DNA of 64,000 nt from Streptomyces atratus (GTDB lineage: Bacteria > Actinomycetota > Actinomycetes > Streptomycetales > Streptomycetaceae), in assembly GCF_014648655.1 (NCBI RefSeq), contig NZ_BMRN01000007.1, positions 1-64,000 on the forward strand, given 5' to 3'. The translations under genes were made by a program, and so were the position numbers. Of the stretch, positions 54,601-64,000 are shown piece after piece. Each line of letters begins with the position of its first letter. The stretch's first letter is position 1. The notes beneath the pieces were generated by a model. That model saw only the letters and a program-made list of their open reading frames with translations. It was not told the origin of the DNA and did not search any database.

Positions 54601-55188
54601 ATGGCAAGCAATGAATCGCGCCGGATCTCGGATCTGGAGACCCTGAAGGCGTTCGGGCACCCCCTGCGGATGAAGCTCTACCGGGCGCTCTACATCGCCC
54701 GTAAGGCCACCGCCTCCCAGCTCGCCGAGCAGGTCGACGAGGCGGTCTCGCTGGTCAGTTACCACCTGCGCAAGCTCGCCGACCACGGTCTGATCGAGGA
54801 GGCCGAGCAGCAGGGCAAGGACGGCCGCGAGCGCTGGTGGCAGCCCGCCTCGAAGGGGCTGACCTTCCACGAGGAGGACTTCAGCGACGCACCCGAGAGG
54901 GTCGCCACCCACGCCGCTGTCGGCCGGCTCTCCTTCGACCAGCACGTCGAGCTGTACCGCCGCTACATCGATTCGGCCCAGAGCTGGCCACAGGAGTGGC
55001 GCAGCGCCGCCTCCGGCTCGGAGTACCTGGCCCGGCTCACCGCCGAGGAGCTCGCCGCGCTCAGCCGTGAGGTGCACGAGGTGATCGACCGGTACGAGGA
55101 GCTCGGCCGTGCCCGCGACGAGGCGGGCGACACACAAGGGCGCGAGAACGTCGCCATGCACCTGTACGGATTCCCGTTCCGCATCTGA
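54601..55188 (+). CDS. ArsR-like winged helix-turn-helix regulator
   Basis: 195-aa regulator. The N-terminal winged HTH reads LKAFGHPLRMKLYRALYIARKATASQLAEQVDEAVSLVSYHLRKLADHGLIEEA. The C-terminal 110 residues are helical with Arg/Glu-rich stretches and no clear ligand-binding Cys pair, so metal sensing is not supported. ATG 54601 lies 7 bases after a candidate -10. An upstream ATG at 54565 would lie inside the operator. The adjacent MFS exporter is likely its target. The signal is unknown. Confidence 0.85.
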   Translation: MASNESRRISDLETLKAFGHPLRMKLYRALYIARKATASQLAEQVDEAVSLVSYHLRKLADHGLIEEAEQQGKDGRERWWQPASKGLTFHEEDFSDAPERVATHAAVGRLSFDQHVELYRRYIDSAQSWPQEWRSAASGSEYLARLTAEELAALSREVHEVIDRYEELGRARDEAGDTQGRENVAMHLYGFPFRI

Positions 55189-55214
55189 GCCGGCGCCCCG
55201 AGAGGACGACCTTC

Positions 55215-56459
55215 ATGACTGTCACCGCCACGGCCACGAAAGTTCCCGAACGTCCCGCCCACCGCGACGGCAACGTCCTGCGCTGGCTCGGTGCCTACAC
55301 CGCGTCGATGATCGGCGACAGCGTCTACTACATGGCGCTCGCCTGGGCCGCCGCCCGCACCGGCAGCGCCACCCAGACCGGACTCGTCCTCGCCGTCGGC
55401 TCCATACCCAGGGCCTTACTGATGCTCGGCGGGGGAGTGCTCGCCGACCGGATCGGACCGCGCCGCGTCGTCATCGGCAGCGACGCCGCCCGCTGCCTGG
55501 TCGTGCTGGGCCTGGCGGGCGCGCTGCTGCTCACATCGCCCGCCGTGTGGATGCTGATCGCCGTCGCGCTCGTCTTCGGCGTGGTCGACGCCCTCTTCCT
55601 GCCCGCCGTCGGCGCCCTGCCGCCCCGGATCACCGCCGCCGGACAGCTGGCCCGCGTCCAGGGGCTGCGCGGACTCGCCTCCCGTACCGCCAATGTCGTC
55701 GGAGCCCCGCTCGGCGGCGTCGCGGTGGCCTTCGGCGGCCCGAGGCTCGCGTTCGCCGCGGCCGGGGTGCTCTTCGCCGTGTCGCTGCCGCTGCTGCTGT
55801 CCCTGCGGATCAGCCCCCTCCCCGCCCGGGAGAGCGCCGAACCGTCCGGCAACGCCTGGCGCGAACTGGCCGACGGGCTGCGCCACATCCGCCGCCACCC
55901 CGTGCTCGGACCGCTGATGCTCGCCGTCGCCCTCAGCGAACTGGGCTTCGCCGGGCCGCTCAACCTCGGACTGATTCTGCTCGCCCGCGAGCGCGGCTGG
56001 GGGGCGTCCGGCATGGGCTGGATCGTCGCCGCGTTCGGCATCGGCGCCGGCGCGTCGGCCCTGCTGCTCGCCGTGCGCGGCCGGGTTCCACGGGCCGGGC
56101 TGGCGATGTGCCTGACCATGCTCGCGGGTGCGGTGGCCATCGGGGTCTTGGCCTACGCCCCCTCGGTCGGCCTCGCCGTCACCGTTGCCGTCTGTATCGG
56201 GCTCTTCGCCGGCCTCGGCGGCTCCTTGTGCGGCGCCCTGATCCAGACCGCTGCCGACCCCGCCTACCTGGGCCGGGTCACCTCGGTCTCGACGCTCTTC
56301 ACCCATGCGATCGCACCGCTCAGCTACCCGGTCACGGGAGCCGCCGTTGCCGCCTGGGGGACGGGCCCGGTGTTCGTCGCCAGCGCCGCGGTGTGCGCGG
56401 CGGGGGCGGCGGCCGGTCTGGCCTTCACCCGGCTGCGCCGCGCCGAACTCCCGCGCTGA
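55215..56459 (+). CDS. MFS exporter with a TTA codon
   Basis: 414-aa transporter with about 12 hydrophobic helices, of the DHA3-like drug-exporter type. It shows [57 protein letters not shown] at the start, where the last part is the MFS motif A. Codon 68 (55416-55418) is TTA, the only in-frame TTA noticed in this window. In Streptomyces TTA codons need the bldA tRNA and mark genes made late in growth. AGAGGACG precedes the ATG. It follows the HTH regulator by 26 bases. The substrate is unknown. Confidence 0.88.
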   Translation: MTVTATATKVPERPAHRDGNVLRWLGAYTASMIGDSVYYMALAWAAARTGSATQTGLVLAVGSIPRALLMLGGGVLADRIGPRRVVIGSDAARCLVVLGLAGALLLTSPAVWMLIAVALVFGVVDALFLPAVGALPPRITAAGQLARVQGLRGLASRTANVVGAPLGGVAVAFGGPRLAFAAAGVLFAVSLPLLLSLRISPLPARESAEPSGNAWRELADGLRHIRRHPVLGPLMLAVALSELGFAGPLNLGLILLARERGWGASGMGWIVAAFGIGAGASALLLAVRGRVPRAGLAMCLTMLAGAVAIGVLAYAPSVGLAVTVAVCIGLFAGLGGSLCGALIQTAADPAYLGRVTSVSTLFTHAIAPLSYPVTGAAVAAWGTGPVFVASAAVCAAGAAAGLAFTRLRRAELPR

Positions 56460-56475
56460 CCCGTCCCTGTACGCC

Positions 56476-57108
56476 CTACATCCCCAGCTCCGCCGTGTGC
56501 AGCCGGGCCATCGCATCCTTGTCGCCCTCGAGTTCCACCGTCGCCGCGTCCTGCCGGCCGAACGCGAAGAGCAGCAACTCGCCCGGCTCGCCGGTGACCG
56601 TCACCACCGGGGTGCCCTTGTGCGCCACCGCCGTCTGGCCGTCCGGGCGGCGCAGCACCAGCCCCACCGGGGATTTGCGGCCCAGCAGCCGGGCCGTCTT
56701 CTCGGCGCGCGACCAGAGCACATCGGCGAAGACCGGGTCCAGCTCCCGCCGCGACCAGTCCGGCTGGGCCCGGCGCACATCCTCGGCGTGGACGTAGAAC
56801 TCGACGGTGTTGGCGGCCTCGTCGATCTGCTTCAGGCCGAACGGGGACATCCGGGGTGGTCCGGTACGGATCAGCTGGATCAGCTCCTCGTACGGCTTCG
56901 CCGCGTACTCCGCCTGCACCCGTTCGAGGCGGTTCTTCAGCACGCCCAGCACCACCCCGCCCGCCGCGTCCGGCCGGCGCTCGCGGACCACCACATGGGC
57001 GGCCAGGTCCCGGGTCGTCCAGCCGTGGCACAGGGTCGGGGCTTCCGGTCCCGCCGCCTCCAACAGGTCGGCGAGCAGAAGTCGTTCACGCTTTGCATGG
57101 GTCGACAT
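56476..57108 (-). CDS. TIGR03085 family metal-binding protein (DinB/MDMPI-like)
   Basis: 210-aa protein with the mycothiol-dependent maleylpyruvate isomerase-like four-helix fold. The start [48 protein letters not shown] carries the conserved His residues expected to bind metal, and [17 protein letters not shown] adds a third His. The reaction is unknown. The ATG has no ribosome binding site. TACGCT on the minus strand (57121-57116) lies 7 bases before it, fitting a leaderless promoter. It converges with the MFS gene, with a 16-base gap. Confidence 0.85.
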   Translation of the reverse strand: MSTHAKRERLLLADLLEAAGPEAPTLCHGWTTRDLAAHVVVRERRPDAAGGVVLGVLKNRLERVQAEYAAKPYEELIQLIRTGPPRMSPFGLKQIDEAANTVEFYVHAEDVRRAQPDWSRRELDPVFADVLWSRAEKTARLLGRKSPVGLVLRRPDGQTAVAHKGTPVVTVTGEPGELLLFAFGRQDAATVELEGDKDAMARLHTAELGM

Positions 57109-57192
57109 GCTCGCCAGCGTACGACCGCCGCACGCGGTCCGCCCAGTGGACGCTGCACAGAACCGCTCCCGCGGCCACGGCACAATGGGCGC

Positions 57193-57576
57193 ATGACCAG
57201 TGCGCCCACGCCCAGCACTCCGCCGCCGTCCGGCAACCTCGACCCGGCCATCGCCGCCCGCCTCAAGCGCGGTGCCGACGGCCTCGTCCCGGCGATCGCC
57301 CAGCAGTACGACACCGGTGAGGTGCTGATGCTCGGCTGGATGGACGACGAGGCCCTGCACCGCACCCTCACCACCGGCCGCTGCACCTACTGGTCCCGCA
57401 GCCGTCAGGAGTACTGGGTCAAGGGCGACACCTCGGGCCACATCCAGCAGGTCAAGTCCGTCGCCCTCGACTGCGACGCCGACACCGTCCTCGTCAAGGT
57501 CGACCAGACGGGTGCCGCCTGCCACACCGGCGACCGCACCTGCTTCGACGCAGACGTCCTCCCGCTCGCTCAGTAG
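57193..57576 (+). CDS. hisI: Phosphoribosyl-AMP cyclohydrolase HisI
   Basis: Zinc enzyme for the third step of histidine synthesis. The 127-aa protein is the single-domain form, without HisE. It has [39 protein letters not shown], and zinc-binding Cys94, Cys110 and Cys117. It is separated from the main his operon and sits just upstream of trpE, 11 bases before its ATG. CACAAT lies 6 bases before the ATG, a possible -10 for a leaderless mRNA. Confidence 0.95.
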   Translation: MTSAPTPSTPPPSGNLDPAIAARLKRGADGLVPAIAQQYDTGEVLMLGWMDDEALHRTLTTGRCTYWSRSRQEYWVKGDTSGHIQQVKSVALDCDADTVLVKVDQTGAACHTGDRTCFDADVLPLAQ

Positions 57577-57587
57577 GGTCAGCCGTC

Positions 57588-59081
57588 ATGGATCTCGATA
57601 CCTTCCGCAAGCTGGCCGTCGACCGGCGCGTCATCCCCGTCAGCCGCCGGCTCCTCGCGGACGGCGACACCCCGGTCGGGCTCTACCGCAAACTCGCGGG
57701 CGAGCGCACCGGCACCTTCCTCCTCGAATCCGCGGAGAACGGGCGCACCTGGTCGCGCTACTCCTTCATCGGGGTACGCAGCGCCGCCACCCTCACCGCA
57801 CGCGACGGACAGGCCCACTGGCTGGGCACCCCGCCCGTCGGCGTCCCCGTCGACGGCGACCCGCTGCAGGCCCTGCGCGCCACCATCGAGACCCTGCACA
57901 CCCCCCACGACCTGGTCGTCGACGACGGGCTGCCCCCGTTCACCGGCGGCATGGTCGGCTACCTGGGTTACGACGTCGTGCGCCGCCTGGAGAAGATCGG
58001 CGACAGCGGCGAGGACGACCTCCACGTTCCCGAGCTGACCATGCTGCTCACCTCGGACCTGGCCGTACTCGACCACTGGGACGGCAGCGTCCTGCTGATC
58101 GCCAACGCGATCAACCACAACGACCTCGCGACCGGCGTCGACGAGGCGTACGCGGACGCCGTCGCCCGTCTCGACGCCATGGAGCAGGACCTCTCGCGCC
58201 CCGTCGAGAACGCCCCCGCCGCCCTTCCGCCGTCCGAGCTCCCCCCGTACACCGCGCTGTGGGGCGGCAAGGCGTACCAGGACGCCGTCGAGGACGTGAA
58301 GGAACGCATCAGGGCCGGCGAGGCCTTCCAGGTCGTCCCCTCCCAGCGCTTCGAAACCCCGTGCACAGCAAGCGCGTTGGACGTCTACCGGGTGCTGCGC
58401 GCCACCAACCCGTCGCCGTACATGTACCTCTTCCGCTTCGACGGCTTCGACGTCGCGGGCTCCAGCCCGGAAGCCCTCGTCAAGGTCGAGGACGGACGCG
58501 CCATGGTCCACCCGATCGCCGGTACCAGGCACCGCGGCGCCACCCCGCAGGAGGACCAGGCGCTCGCCGACGAACTCCTCGCCGACCCGAAGGAACGCGC
58601 CGAGCACCTGATGCTCGTCGACCTCGGCCGCAACGACCTGGGGCGGGTCTGCGAACCCGGCAGCGTCGAGGTCGTCGACTTCATGTCCATCGAGCGGTAC
58701 TCGCACGTGATGCACATCGTCTCCACCGTCACCGGCCGCGTCGCCGAGGGCCGCACCGCCTTCGACGTCCTCACCGCGTGCTTTCCCGCAGGCACCCTCT
58801 CCGGCGCTCCCAAGCCCCGCGCGATGCAGATCATCGAGGAGCTCGAACCGACCCGCCGCGGACTGTACGGAGGCTGCGTCGGCTACCTCGACTTCGCCGG
58901 GGACTCCGACACCGCCATCGCGATCCGGACCGCCCTGCTCCGCGACGGCACGGCGTACGTCCAGGCCGGAGCAGGTGTCGTCGCCGACTCCGACCCGGTC
59001 GCCGAGGACACCGAGTGCCGCAACAAGGCCGCCGCGGTGCTCCGCGCGGTGCATACGGCCAACCGGCTCCGCGGGGCATGA
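57588..59081 (+). CDS. trpE: Anthranilate synthase component I TrpE
   Basis: Makes anthranilate from chorismate with the TrpG glutaminase, which is not in this window. The 497-aa protein has the tryptophan feedback-site motif LLES at 45-48. The chorismate-binding domain has FQVVPSQRFE, DVAGSSPEALVKV, HPIAGTRHRG, LVDLGRNDLGRV and the end GGCVGYLDFAGDSDTAIAIRT. TAGGGT at 57574-57579, overlapping the hisI stop, lies 8 bases before the ATG. It could drive a leaderless trpE mRNA beside read-through from hisI. Confidence 0.96.
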   Translation: MDLDTFRKLAVDRRVIPVSRRLLADGDTPVGLYRKLAGERTGTFLLESAENGRTWSRYSFIGVRSAATLTARDGQAHWLGTPPVGVPVDGDPLQALRATIETLHTPHDLVVDDGLPPFTGGMVGYLGYDVVRRLEKIGDSGEDDLHVPELTMLLTSDLAVLDHWDGSVLLIANAINHNDLATGVDEAYADAVARLDAMEQDLSRPVENAPAALPPSELPPYTALWGGKAYQDAVEDVKERIRAGEAFQVVPSQRFETPCTASALDVYRVLRATNPSPYMYLFRFDGFDVAGSSPEALVKVEDGRAMVHPIAGTRHRGATPQEDQALADELLADPKERAEHLMLVDLGRNDLGRVCEPGSVEVVDFMSIERYSHVMHIVSTVTGRVAEGRTAFDVLTACFPAGTLSGAPKPRAMQIIEELEPTRRGLYGGCVGYLDFAGDSDTAIAIRTALLRDGTAYVQAGAGVVADSDPVAEDTECRNKAAAVLRAVHTANRLRGA

Positions 59082-59104
59082 GGCGGTAAGGGATAGTGGA
59101 GTAC

Positions 59105-59755
59105 GTGAGTGCTGTCCCCGTACCCCAGCCCCGTGCCGTAGCCGCCACCGCGTCCGACGCCGCGGGGAGCCGCCGCAGCCTGGCCGTCGGCCTGCTCCTC
59201 GGGGCGGCCGGCGCCACCGTCGTCCTGCTCGCCTCCGGCCAGACGTGGGCCGAGGGCCGGGCGGCCGTCGGTGGCGGCTCCCTGCCGCTGAGCGCCGACG
59301 GTCAGGAGGTCACCGGTCTTCCGGCGGCCCTCGCCGTAGTCGGCCTGGCCGCCCTCGTCGCCGTCTTCGCCGTCCGCAGCGGCGCACGGCTGATCGTCGC
59401 CGGGCTCCTTGCCCTCAGCGGCCTCGGTGCCGGACTGAGCGCCTACCTGGGCGCCTTCGACAGCTCGGCGCTCGACGAGAAGGCCGCGCAGACCACCGGC
59501 GACTCCTCGGCGACCATCGAGGCGCTCAGCCACACCGCGTGGCCCTACGTGACCGCGGCCGGCGGCCTGCTGATCCTGCTCGCCGGGCTGCTCGCCCTGC
59601 GGTACGGGAAGCTCTGGCCCACCATGTCGGGACGGTACGAACGGGACGGCACCCCCCGCCCCCGCAAGGCCGCCCGCACCGCCCCGGACCCGGACCGGCC
59701 CGAGGACCTGTGGAAGGCCATGGACCGCGGCGAGGACCTGACGCGCGAGGCATGA
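59105..59755 (+). CDS. Trp region-conserved membrane protein (TIGR02234)
   Basis: 216-aa membrane protein found next to trp genes in many actinobacteria; its function is unknown. It has four hydrophobic segments (SLAVGLLLGAAGATVVLLAS, GLPAALAVVGLAALVAVFAV, GARLIVAGLLALSGLGAGLSAYLG, VTAAGGLLILLAGLLALRYG). The conserved SGQTWAEG and YVTAAGG-like stretches are present, and the tail is charged. GTG 59105 has GATAGT 6 bases upstream (possible leaderless start). GTG 59096 would add three residues. It lies 23 bases after trpE. Confidence 0.85.
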   Translation: MSAVPVPQPRAVAATASDAAGSRRSLAVGLLLGAAGATVVLLASGQTWAEGRAAVGGGSLPLSADGQEVTGLPAALAVVGLAALVAVFAVRSGARLIVAGLLALSGLGAGLSAYLGAFDSSALDEKAAQTTGDSSATIEALSHTAWPYVTAAGGLLILLAGLLALRYGKLWPTMSGRYERDGTPRPRKAARTAPDPDRPEDLWKAMDRGEDLTREA

Positions 59756-59811
59756 CCCCCAGCTCACGTCGTACCCGCACGTACGGGACAATGAAGCTGA
59801 GCTTTCTGCAT

Positions 59812-59870
59812 AGCGGCACCAACAGCGGCACCAGCTTTGCGTACAGCGATACCAACAGCGCATCACCAAC
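59812..59870 (+). repeat. Four degenerate 12-base direct repeats before the HGxxPAAW gene
   Basis: AGCGGCACCAAC (59812-59823), AGCGGCACCAGC (59824-59835), AGCGATACCAAC (59845-59856) and AGCGCATCACCAAC (59857-59870) occur between a possible -10 (GACAAT, 59787-59792) and the ribosome binding site. They lie in the 5' leader, so they could shape mRNA or bind a regulator. This is inference. Confidence 0.5.
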
Positions 59871-59882
59871 AAGGAGCAACTC

Positions 59883-60131
59883 ATGGCGGGCAGCAGCCAC
59901 GGACACACCCCGGCCGCCTGGACCGGTGTCATCATCTCCTTCTTCGGCTTCTGCGCCGGAGGCGTCTTCATGGTCGCGGCCAACCCGATCGGCTTCTGGG
60001 CCAGTATCGCCGTCATCTTCCTCGGCGGGATCGTCGGCCTCGCGATGAAGGCCGCCGGCCTCGGCATGCCGAAGGAGTCGGAGGAGATGGCCCAGGCCAG
60101 GGCTCGCGCCGCGCAGGCCCAGATCTCCTGA
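59883..60131 (+). CDS. HGxxPAAW family small membrane protein
   Basis: 82-aa protein starting MAGSSHGHTPAAW, which contains the family motif HGxxPAAW, followed by two hydrophobic helices (VIISFFGFCAGGVFMV and GFWASIAVIFLGGIVGLAM) and an Ala/Glu-rich tail. Found in actinobacterial trp regions, with no known function. A strong AAGGAG lies 6 bases before the ATG. A terminator follows. Confidence 0.9.
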   Translation: MAGSSHGHTPAAWTGVIISFFGFCAGGVFMVAANPIGFWASIAVIFLGGIVGLAMKAAGLGMPKESEEMAQARARAAQAQIS

Positions 60132-60157
60132 CCGCACGCACCACCCGTACGAATGCG

Positions 60158-60184
60158 AGGCGCAGCCCGGCCCGGGCTGCGCCT
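60158..60184 (+). terminator. Terminator after the HGxxPAAW gene
   Basis: GGCGCAGCCCGG and its complement form an 11-12 bp stem with a very small loop, followed by TTT. It lies about 27 bases after the stop codon. Confidence 0.8.
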
Positions 60185-60212
60185 TTCCGCATCAGCGGGG
60201 GACAATCACCGG

Positions 60213-60749
60213 GTGGACGCATCGCCTACTCCAGCCGCACCGTCGGCGCCGGGCTCCCGGCCCGCCCCCTGCCACCCGCCGATGTCCGGACATCCGCCGA
60301 TGTCCGACCCGCAGCCGTCCCCGCCGGTCTTCCCTCCGGCCCCCGTCCCCGTCTCGCGTTTCCGGCGGCTCGCCACCCCGGTGGGAGTCATGGCCGCCGT
60401 CATCGGGGCGTTCGGCTACGTCGGTGCCGTCGACCCCAATCAGCCGGGCCACTACCCGGTCTGCCCGCTGCTCCGGTTCACCGGCCTGTACTGCCCGGGC
60501 TGCGGCGGGCTGCGCAGTGCCCACGCCGTCGCGCACGGCGACATCGCCGCTGCCCTCGGCTCCAACGCGCTCGCCGTCGTCGGCTACGGGATCTTCGCCG
60601 TCCTCTGGGTGGTCTGGATGGCCCGCGCCTCCCGGGGCAGGCCCATGAGCATCGCCGCGAAGCCTGTCGTCTGGTGGGGGACCGGGGCCGTGCTGCTGAT
60701 TTTCTCGATCGTCCGGAATCTGCCGTTCGGCTCCGCGCTGGCGCCCTGA
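60213..60749 (+). CDS. DUF2752 domain membrane protein
   Basis: 178-aa protein with a Pro/Ser-rich start and three hydrophobic segments. The DUF2752 core is [27 protein letters not shown], with three conserved Cys, then a helix and RNLPF near the end. The function is unknown; the Cys cluster may bind metal. GTG 60213 has GACAAT (60201-60206) 6 bases upstream and no ribosome binding site, again fitting a leaderless mRNA. Confidence 0.85.
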   Translation: MDASPTPAAPSAPGSRPAPCHPPMSGHPPMSDPQPSPPVFPPAPVPVSRFRRLATPVGVMAAVIGAFGYVGAVDPNQPGHYPVCPLLRFTGLYCPGCGGLRSAHAVAHGDIAAALGSNALAVVGYGIFAVLWVVWMARASRGRPMSIAAKPVVWWGTGAVLLIFSIVRNLPFGSALAP

Positions 60750-60864
60750 ATGCCCAGGTAATGGGACATTCGGCGACTGGATTCGGGCCCTTCGGCCTCC
60801 TGCGGATAGCATTGACATGGCTGATCCTGTTCCCTCATCACCGTCCTGGAAGGGGGCCGCTCGC

Positions 60865-61674
60865 GTGAGTGTGCTCGACGAGATCATCGATGGCGTACGC
60901 GCCGACCTCGCAGAGCGGCAGGCGCGTGTCAGCCTCGACGAGCTGAAGGAACGCGCGGCGCGCGCTCCAGCGGCCAAGGACGGAGTCGCCGCCCTGCGCG
61001 GCGAGGGCGTGACCGTCATCTGCGAGGTCAAGCGCTCAAGCCCCTCCAAGGGGGCACTTGCCGCGATCGCCGACCCGGCCGCACTTGCCGCGGACTACGA
61101 GGCGGGCGGCGCGTCCGTCATCTCGGTCCTCACCGAGGAGCGCCGCTTCGGCGGTTCGCTCGCCGACCTGGAAGCCGTTCGTGCCAAGGTCGACATCCCG
61201 ATCCTGCGCAAGGACTTCATCGTCACCTCGTACCAGCTCTGGGAGGCCCGCGCCTACGGCGCCGACCTCGCCCTGCTGATCGTCGCCGCCCTCGACCAGG
61301 AGGCCCTCGTCTCCCTGATCGAGCGCGCCGAGTCCATCGGCCTGACGCCGCTGGTCGAGGCGCACGACGAGGAGGAGGCGGAACGAGCCGTGGACGCCGG
61401 AGCGAAGATCATCGGTGTCAACGCGCGCAACCTGAAGGACCTCAAGGTCGACCGCTCCACCTTCGAGCGCGTCGCCCCCGAGATCCCGAACCACATCGTC
61501 AAGGTCGCCGAGTCCGGCGTCCGCGGCCCGCACGACCTGATCGCGTACGCCAACGCGGGCGCCGACGCGGTGCTCGTGGGCGAATCCCTGGTCACCGGCC
61601 GCGACCCGCGGGCCGCCGTCGCCGACCTGGTCGCCGCCGGCGCCCACCCCGCCCTTCGGCACGGACGGAGCTGA
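60865..61674 (+). CDS. trpC: Indole-3-glycerol phosphate synthase TrpC
   Basis: Barrel enzyme that closes the indole ring. The 269-aa protein from GTG 60865 (GGAAGGGGG upstream) has the standard length. It carries [33 protein letters not shown] and VAESGVRG, which contain the catalytic Lys and Glu residues. TAGCAT at 60807-60812 is a possible promoter -10 in the gap after the DUF2752 gene. An imperfect GAATGCCCA/TGGGACATTC hairpin (60748-60771) lies just before it. In S. coelicolor the trpC-X-B-A genes form one operon. Confidence 0.96.
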   Translation: MSVLDEIIDGVRADLAERQARVSLDELKERAARAPAAKDGVAALRGEGVTVICEVKRSSPSKGALAAIADPAALAADYEAGGASVISVLTEERRFGGSLADLEAVRAKVDIPILRKDFIVTSYQLWEARAYGADLALLIVAALDQEALVSLIERAESIGLTPLVEAHDEEEAERAVDAGAKIIGVNARNLKDLKVDRSTFERVAPEIPNHIVKVAESGVRGPHDLIAYANAGADAVLVGESLVTGRDPRAAVADLVAAGAHPALRHGRS

Positions 61675-61682
61675 CCCGACCC

Positions 61683-61898
61683 GTGTCCGCCGAACGTCCC
61701 GCGTCGCGTCGCCGGCGGGGTCTGCGCCCCACCGGAGCCACGGCCCGGGTCCCGCACGCGCCGCTGGCGCGCGGCTGCCGCCCCCGCGGCTGCCGCGCCC
61801 CCGCGCGCCGGGTGCACGGCCGGCGGGTGCGGTACGTGATCGGCGACGAGCCCGGCCAGGTCAACGGCATGCGATGGCGCACGGGGACCGCGCTGTAG
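61683..61898 (+). CDS. trpM: TrpM/TrpX-like small protein
   Basis: 71-aa, very Arg-rich protein between trpC and trpB, starting 8 bases after trpC. In S. coelicolor the gene at this place encodes TrpM, reported to modulate tryptophan synthesis and development. The N-terminal two thirds are Arg/Ala/Pro-rich and look poorly conserved. The C-terminal part RRVRYVIGDEPGQVNGMRW is more protein-like. The call is by position and character, since I cannot align it to the known protein here. Confidence 0.68.
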   Translation: MSAERPASRRRRGLRPTGATARVPHAPLARGCRPRGCRAPARRVHGRRVRYVIGDEPGQVNGMRWRTGTAL

Positions 61899-62035
61899 CG
61901 AGCCCCGGCCGACGTACCCGCACCACTCCCGTCGTACGTACGACCGCACCGCCCGACCGATCGCCGGTCGCGGTGGCGCTCCGCTCACGGCGCATACGGT
62001 GAATCCACCCATTGCGATGTCGAGGAGCACGTCGG

Positions 62036-63312
<1,277 letters not shown>

Positions 63313-63316
<4 letters not shown>

Positions 63317-64000
63317 GCGGCAATGTGGAGTTGTTGAGTTCGTCCCTCGCACAGGCGAAGGCGGAGAACAGGGCCGCGCTCATCGCGTACCTCCCGGCCG
63401 GCTTCCCGACCGTCGACGGCGCGATCGCCGCCGTGAAGGCGGTCGTGGCGGGCGGTGCGGACATCGTCGAGGTGGGGCTGCCGCACAGCGACCCGGTGCT
63501 CGACGGCCCGGTCATCCAGACCGCCGACGACATCGCCCTGCGCGGCGGTGTGAAGATCGCTGACGTGATGCGCACGGTCCGCGAGGCGCACGAGGCGACC
63601 GGTGTCCCGATCCTCGTCATGACGTACTGGAACCCGATCGACCGGTACGGCGTCGAGCGCTTCACGGCCGAGCTCGCCGAGGCGGGCGGCGCCGGGTGCA
63701 TCCTGCCCGACCTGCCGGTCCAGGAGTCCGAACTGTGGCGCGAACACGCTGACAAGCACGGTCTCGCGACCGTCTTCGTCGTCGCGCCGAGCAGCAAGGA
63801 CGAGCGCCTCGCCACCATCACCGCGGTCGGCTCCGGCTTCGTGTACGCGGCCTCGCTGATGGGTGTCACAGGCACCCGCGAGTCCGTCGGCGAGCAGGCC
63901 CAGGACCTGGTCGCGCGCACCCGCGCCACCACGTCCCTCCCGGTCTGCGTCGGACTCGGCGTCTCCAACGCCCGACAGGCCGCCGAGGTCGCGGGCTTCG
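63313..64000 (+). CDS. trpA: Tryptophan synthase alpha subunit TrpA (3' end outside window)
   Basis: Cleaves indole-3-glycerol phosphate to indole for TrpB. Only the first 229 codons are inside the window. GTG 63313 overlaps the trpB stop. Catalytic Glu53 lies in [11 protein letters not shown] and Asp64 in VLDGPVIQ, equivalent to Glu49 and Asp60 of the Salmonella enzyme. [12 protein letters not shown] and [14 protein letters not shown] (phosphate region) follow. The reading frame is open to the edge, so this is a partial gene, not a broken one. Confidence 0.96.

Noticed and set aside
59812..59870. CRISPR-like array
   Set aside because: Units are only 12 bases, degenerate, mostly without spacers, and there are no cas genes.

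Overview
The window is high-GC actinobacterial chromosome and almost certainly Streptomyces. The evidence is the codon bias, the frequent GTG starts, a DivIVA with a long Gln/Pro/Gly linker, a SepF-YlmG-DivIVA block behind ftsZ, a PriA-type HisA, a TrpM-like small protein between trpC and trpB, and a single TTA (bldA-type) codon in one accessory gene. The gene order matches, as far as I recall, the conserved core region of S. coelicolor that runs from the division and cell wall (dcw) cluster to the his and trp genes. I see no prophage, CRISPR array, insertion sequence, rRNA, tRNA or biosynthetic gene cluster.

Layout. (1) 0.3-18.3 kb, plus strand: rsmH-ftsL-ftsI-murE-murF-mraY-murD-ftsW-murG-ftsQ-ftsZ-ylmD-ylmE-sepF-ylmG-divIVA. 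These genes cover peptidoglycan precursor synthesis (MurE/F/D/G, MraY), septal synthesis (FtsI/W/Q/L), the Z-ring (FtsZ, SepF) and polar growth (DivIVA). ftsZ has its own complex upstream region. A strong terminator and an inverted pair of dispersed repeats separate this block from the next. (2) 18.6-22.3 kb: ileS on the minus strand, a long type-2 enzyme with a swapped signature motif, behind a T-box leader that looks translational. (3) 22.3-25.2 kb: a DksA/TraR-like protein with a histone-like tail, lspA, rluD and a GNAT acetyltransferase. (4) 25.2-35.7 kb: mixed content. It holds a decayed glycosidase, a cation/proton antiporter, a MscS channel, a small hydrolase, secreted M43 and PhoD enzymes, a DsbA-like protein, a membrane protein and a DUF2252 protein. 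(5) 36-48.6 kb: dnaE1, a small basic protein, a NYN-domain protein, an ABC exporter, YbaK, a LON-domain protein and two poorly known proteins. (6) 48.7-54.4 kb: his operon hisD-C-B-(55-aa membrane protein)-H-priA-ridA-F with near-continuous start/stop overlaps. (7) 54.5-57.1 kb: an HTH regulator and MFS exporter cassette behind a double palindrome, then a TIGR03085 protein. (8) 57.2-64 kb: hisI, trpE, three membrane proteins, trpC, trpM, trpB and trpA. The last is cut by the window edge.

How the parts fit. Histidine and tryptophan synthesis sit together. PriA can serve both HisA and TrpF reactions, and no separate trpF is seen here. The most interesting signals are the ileS T-box together with the GXHH motif, the paired TTGCGCAA operator over a leaderless promoter driving a regulator plus a TTA-containing exporter, a 55-aa membrane protein inside the his operon, and a set of small membrane proteins of unknown role between trpE and trpC. 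None of these proves a new system. Functional calls are from motifs read by eye, without database searches.
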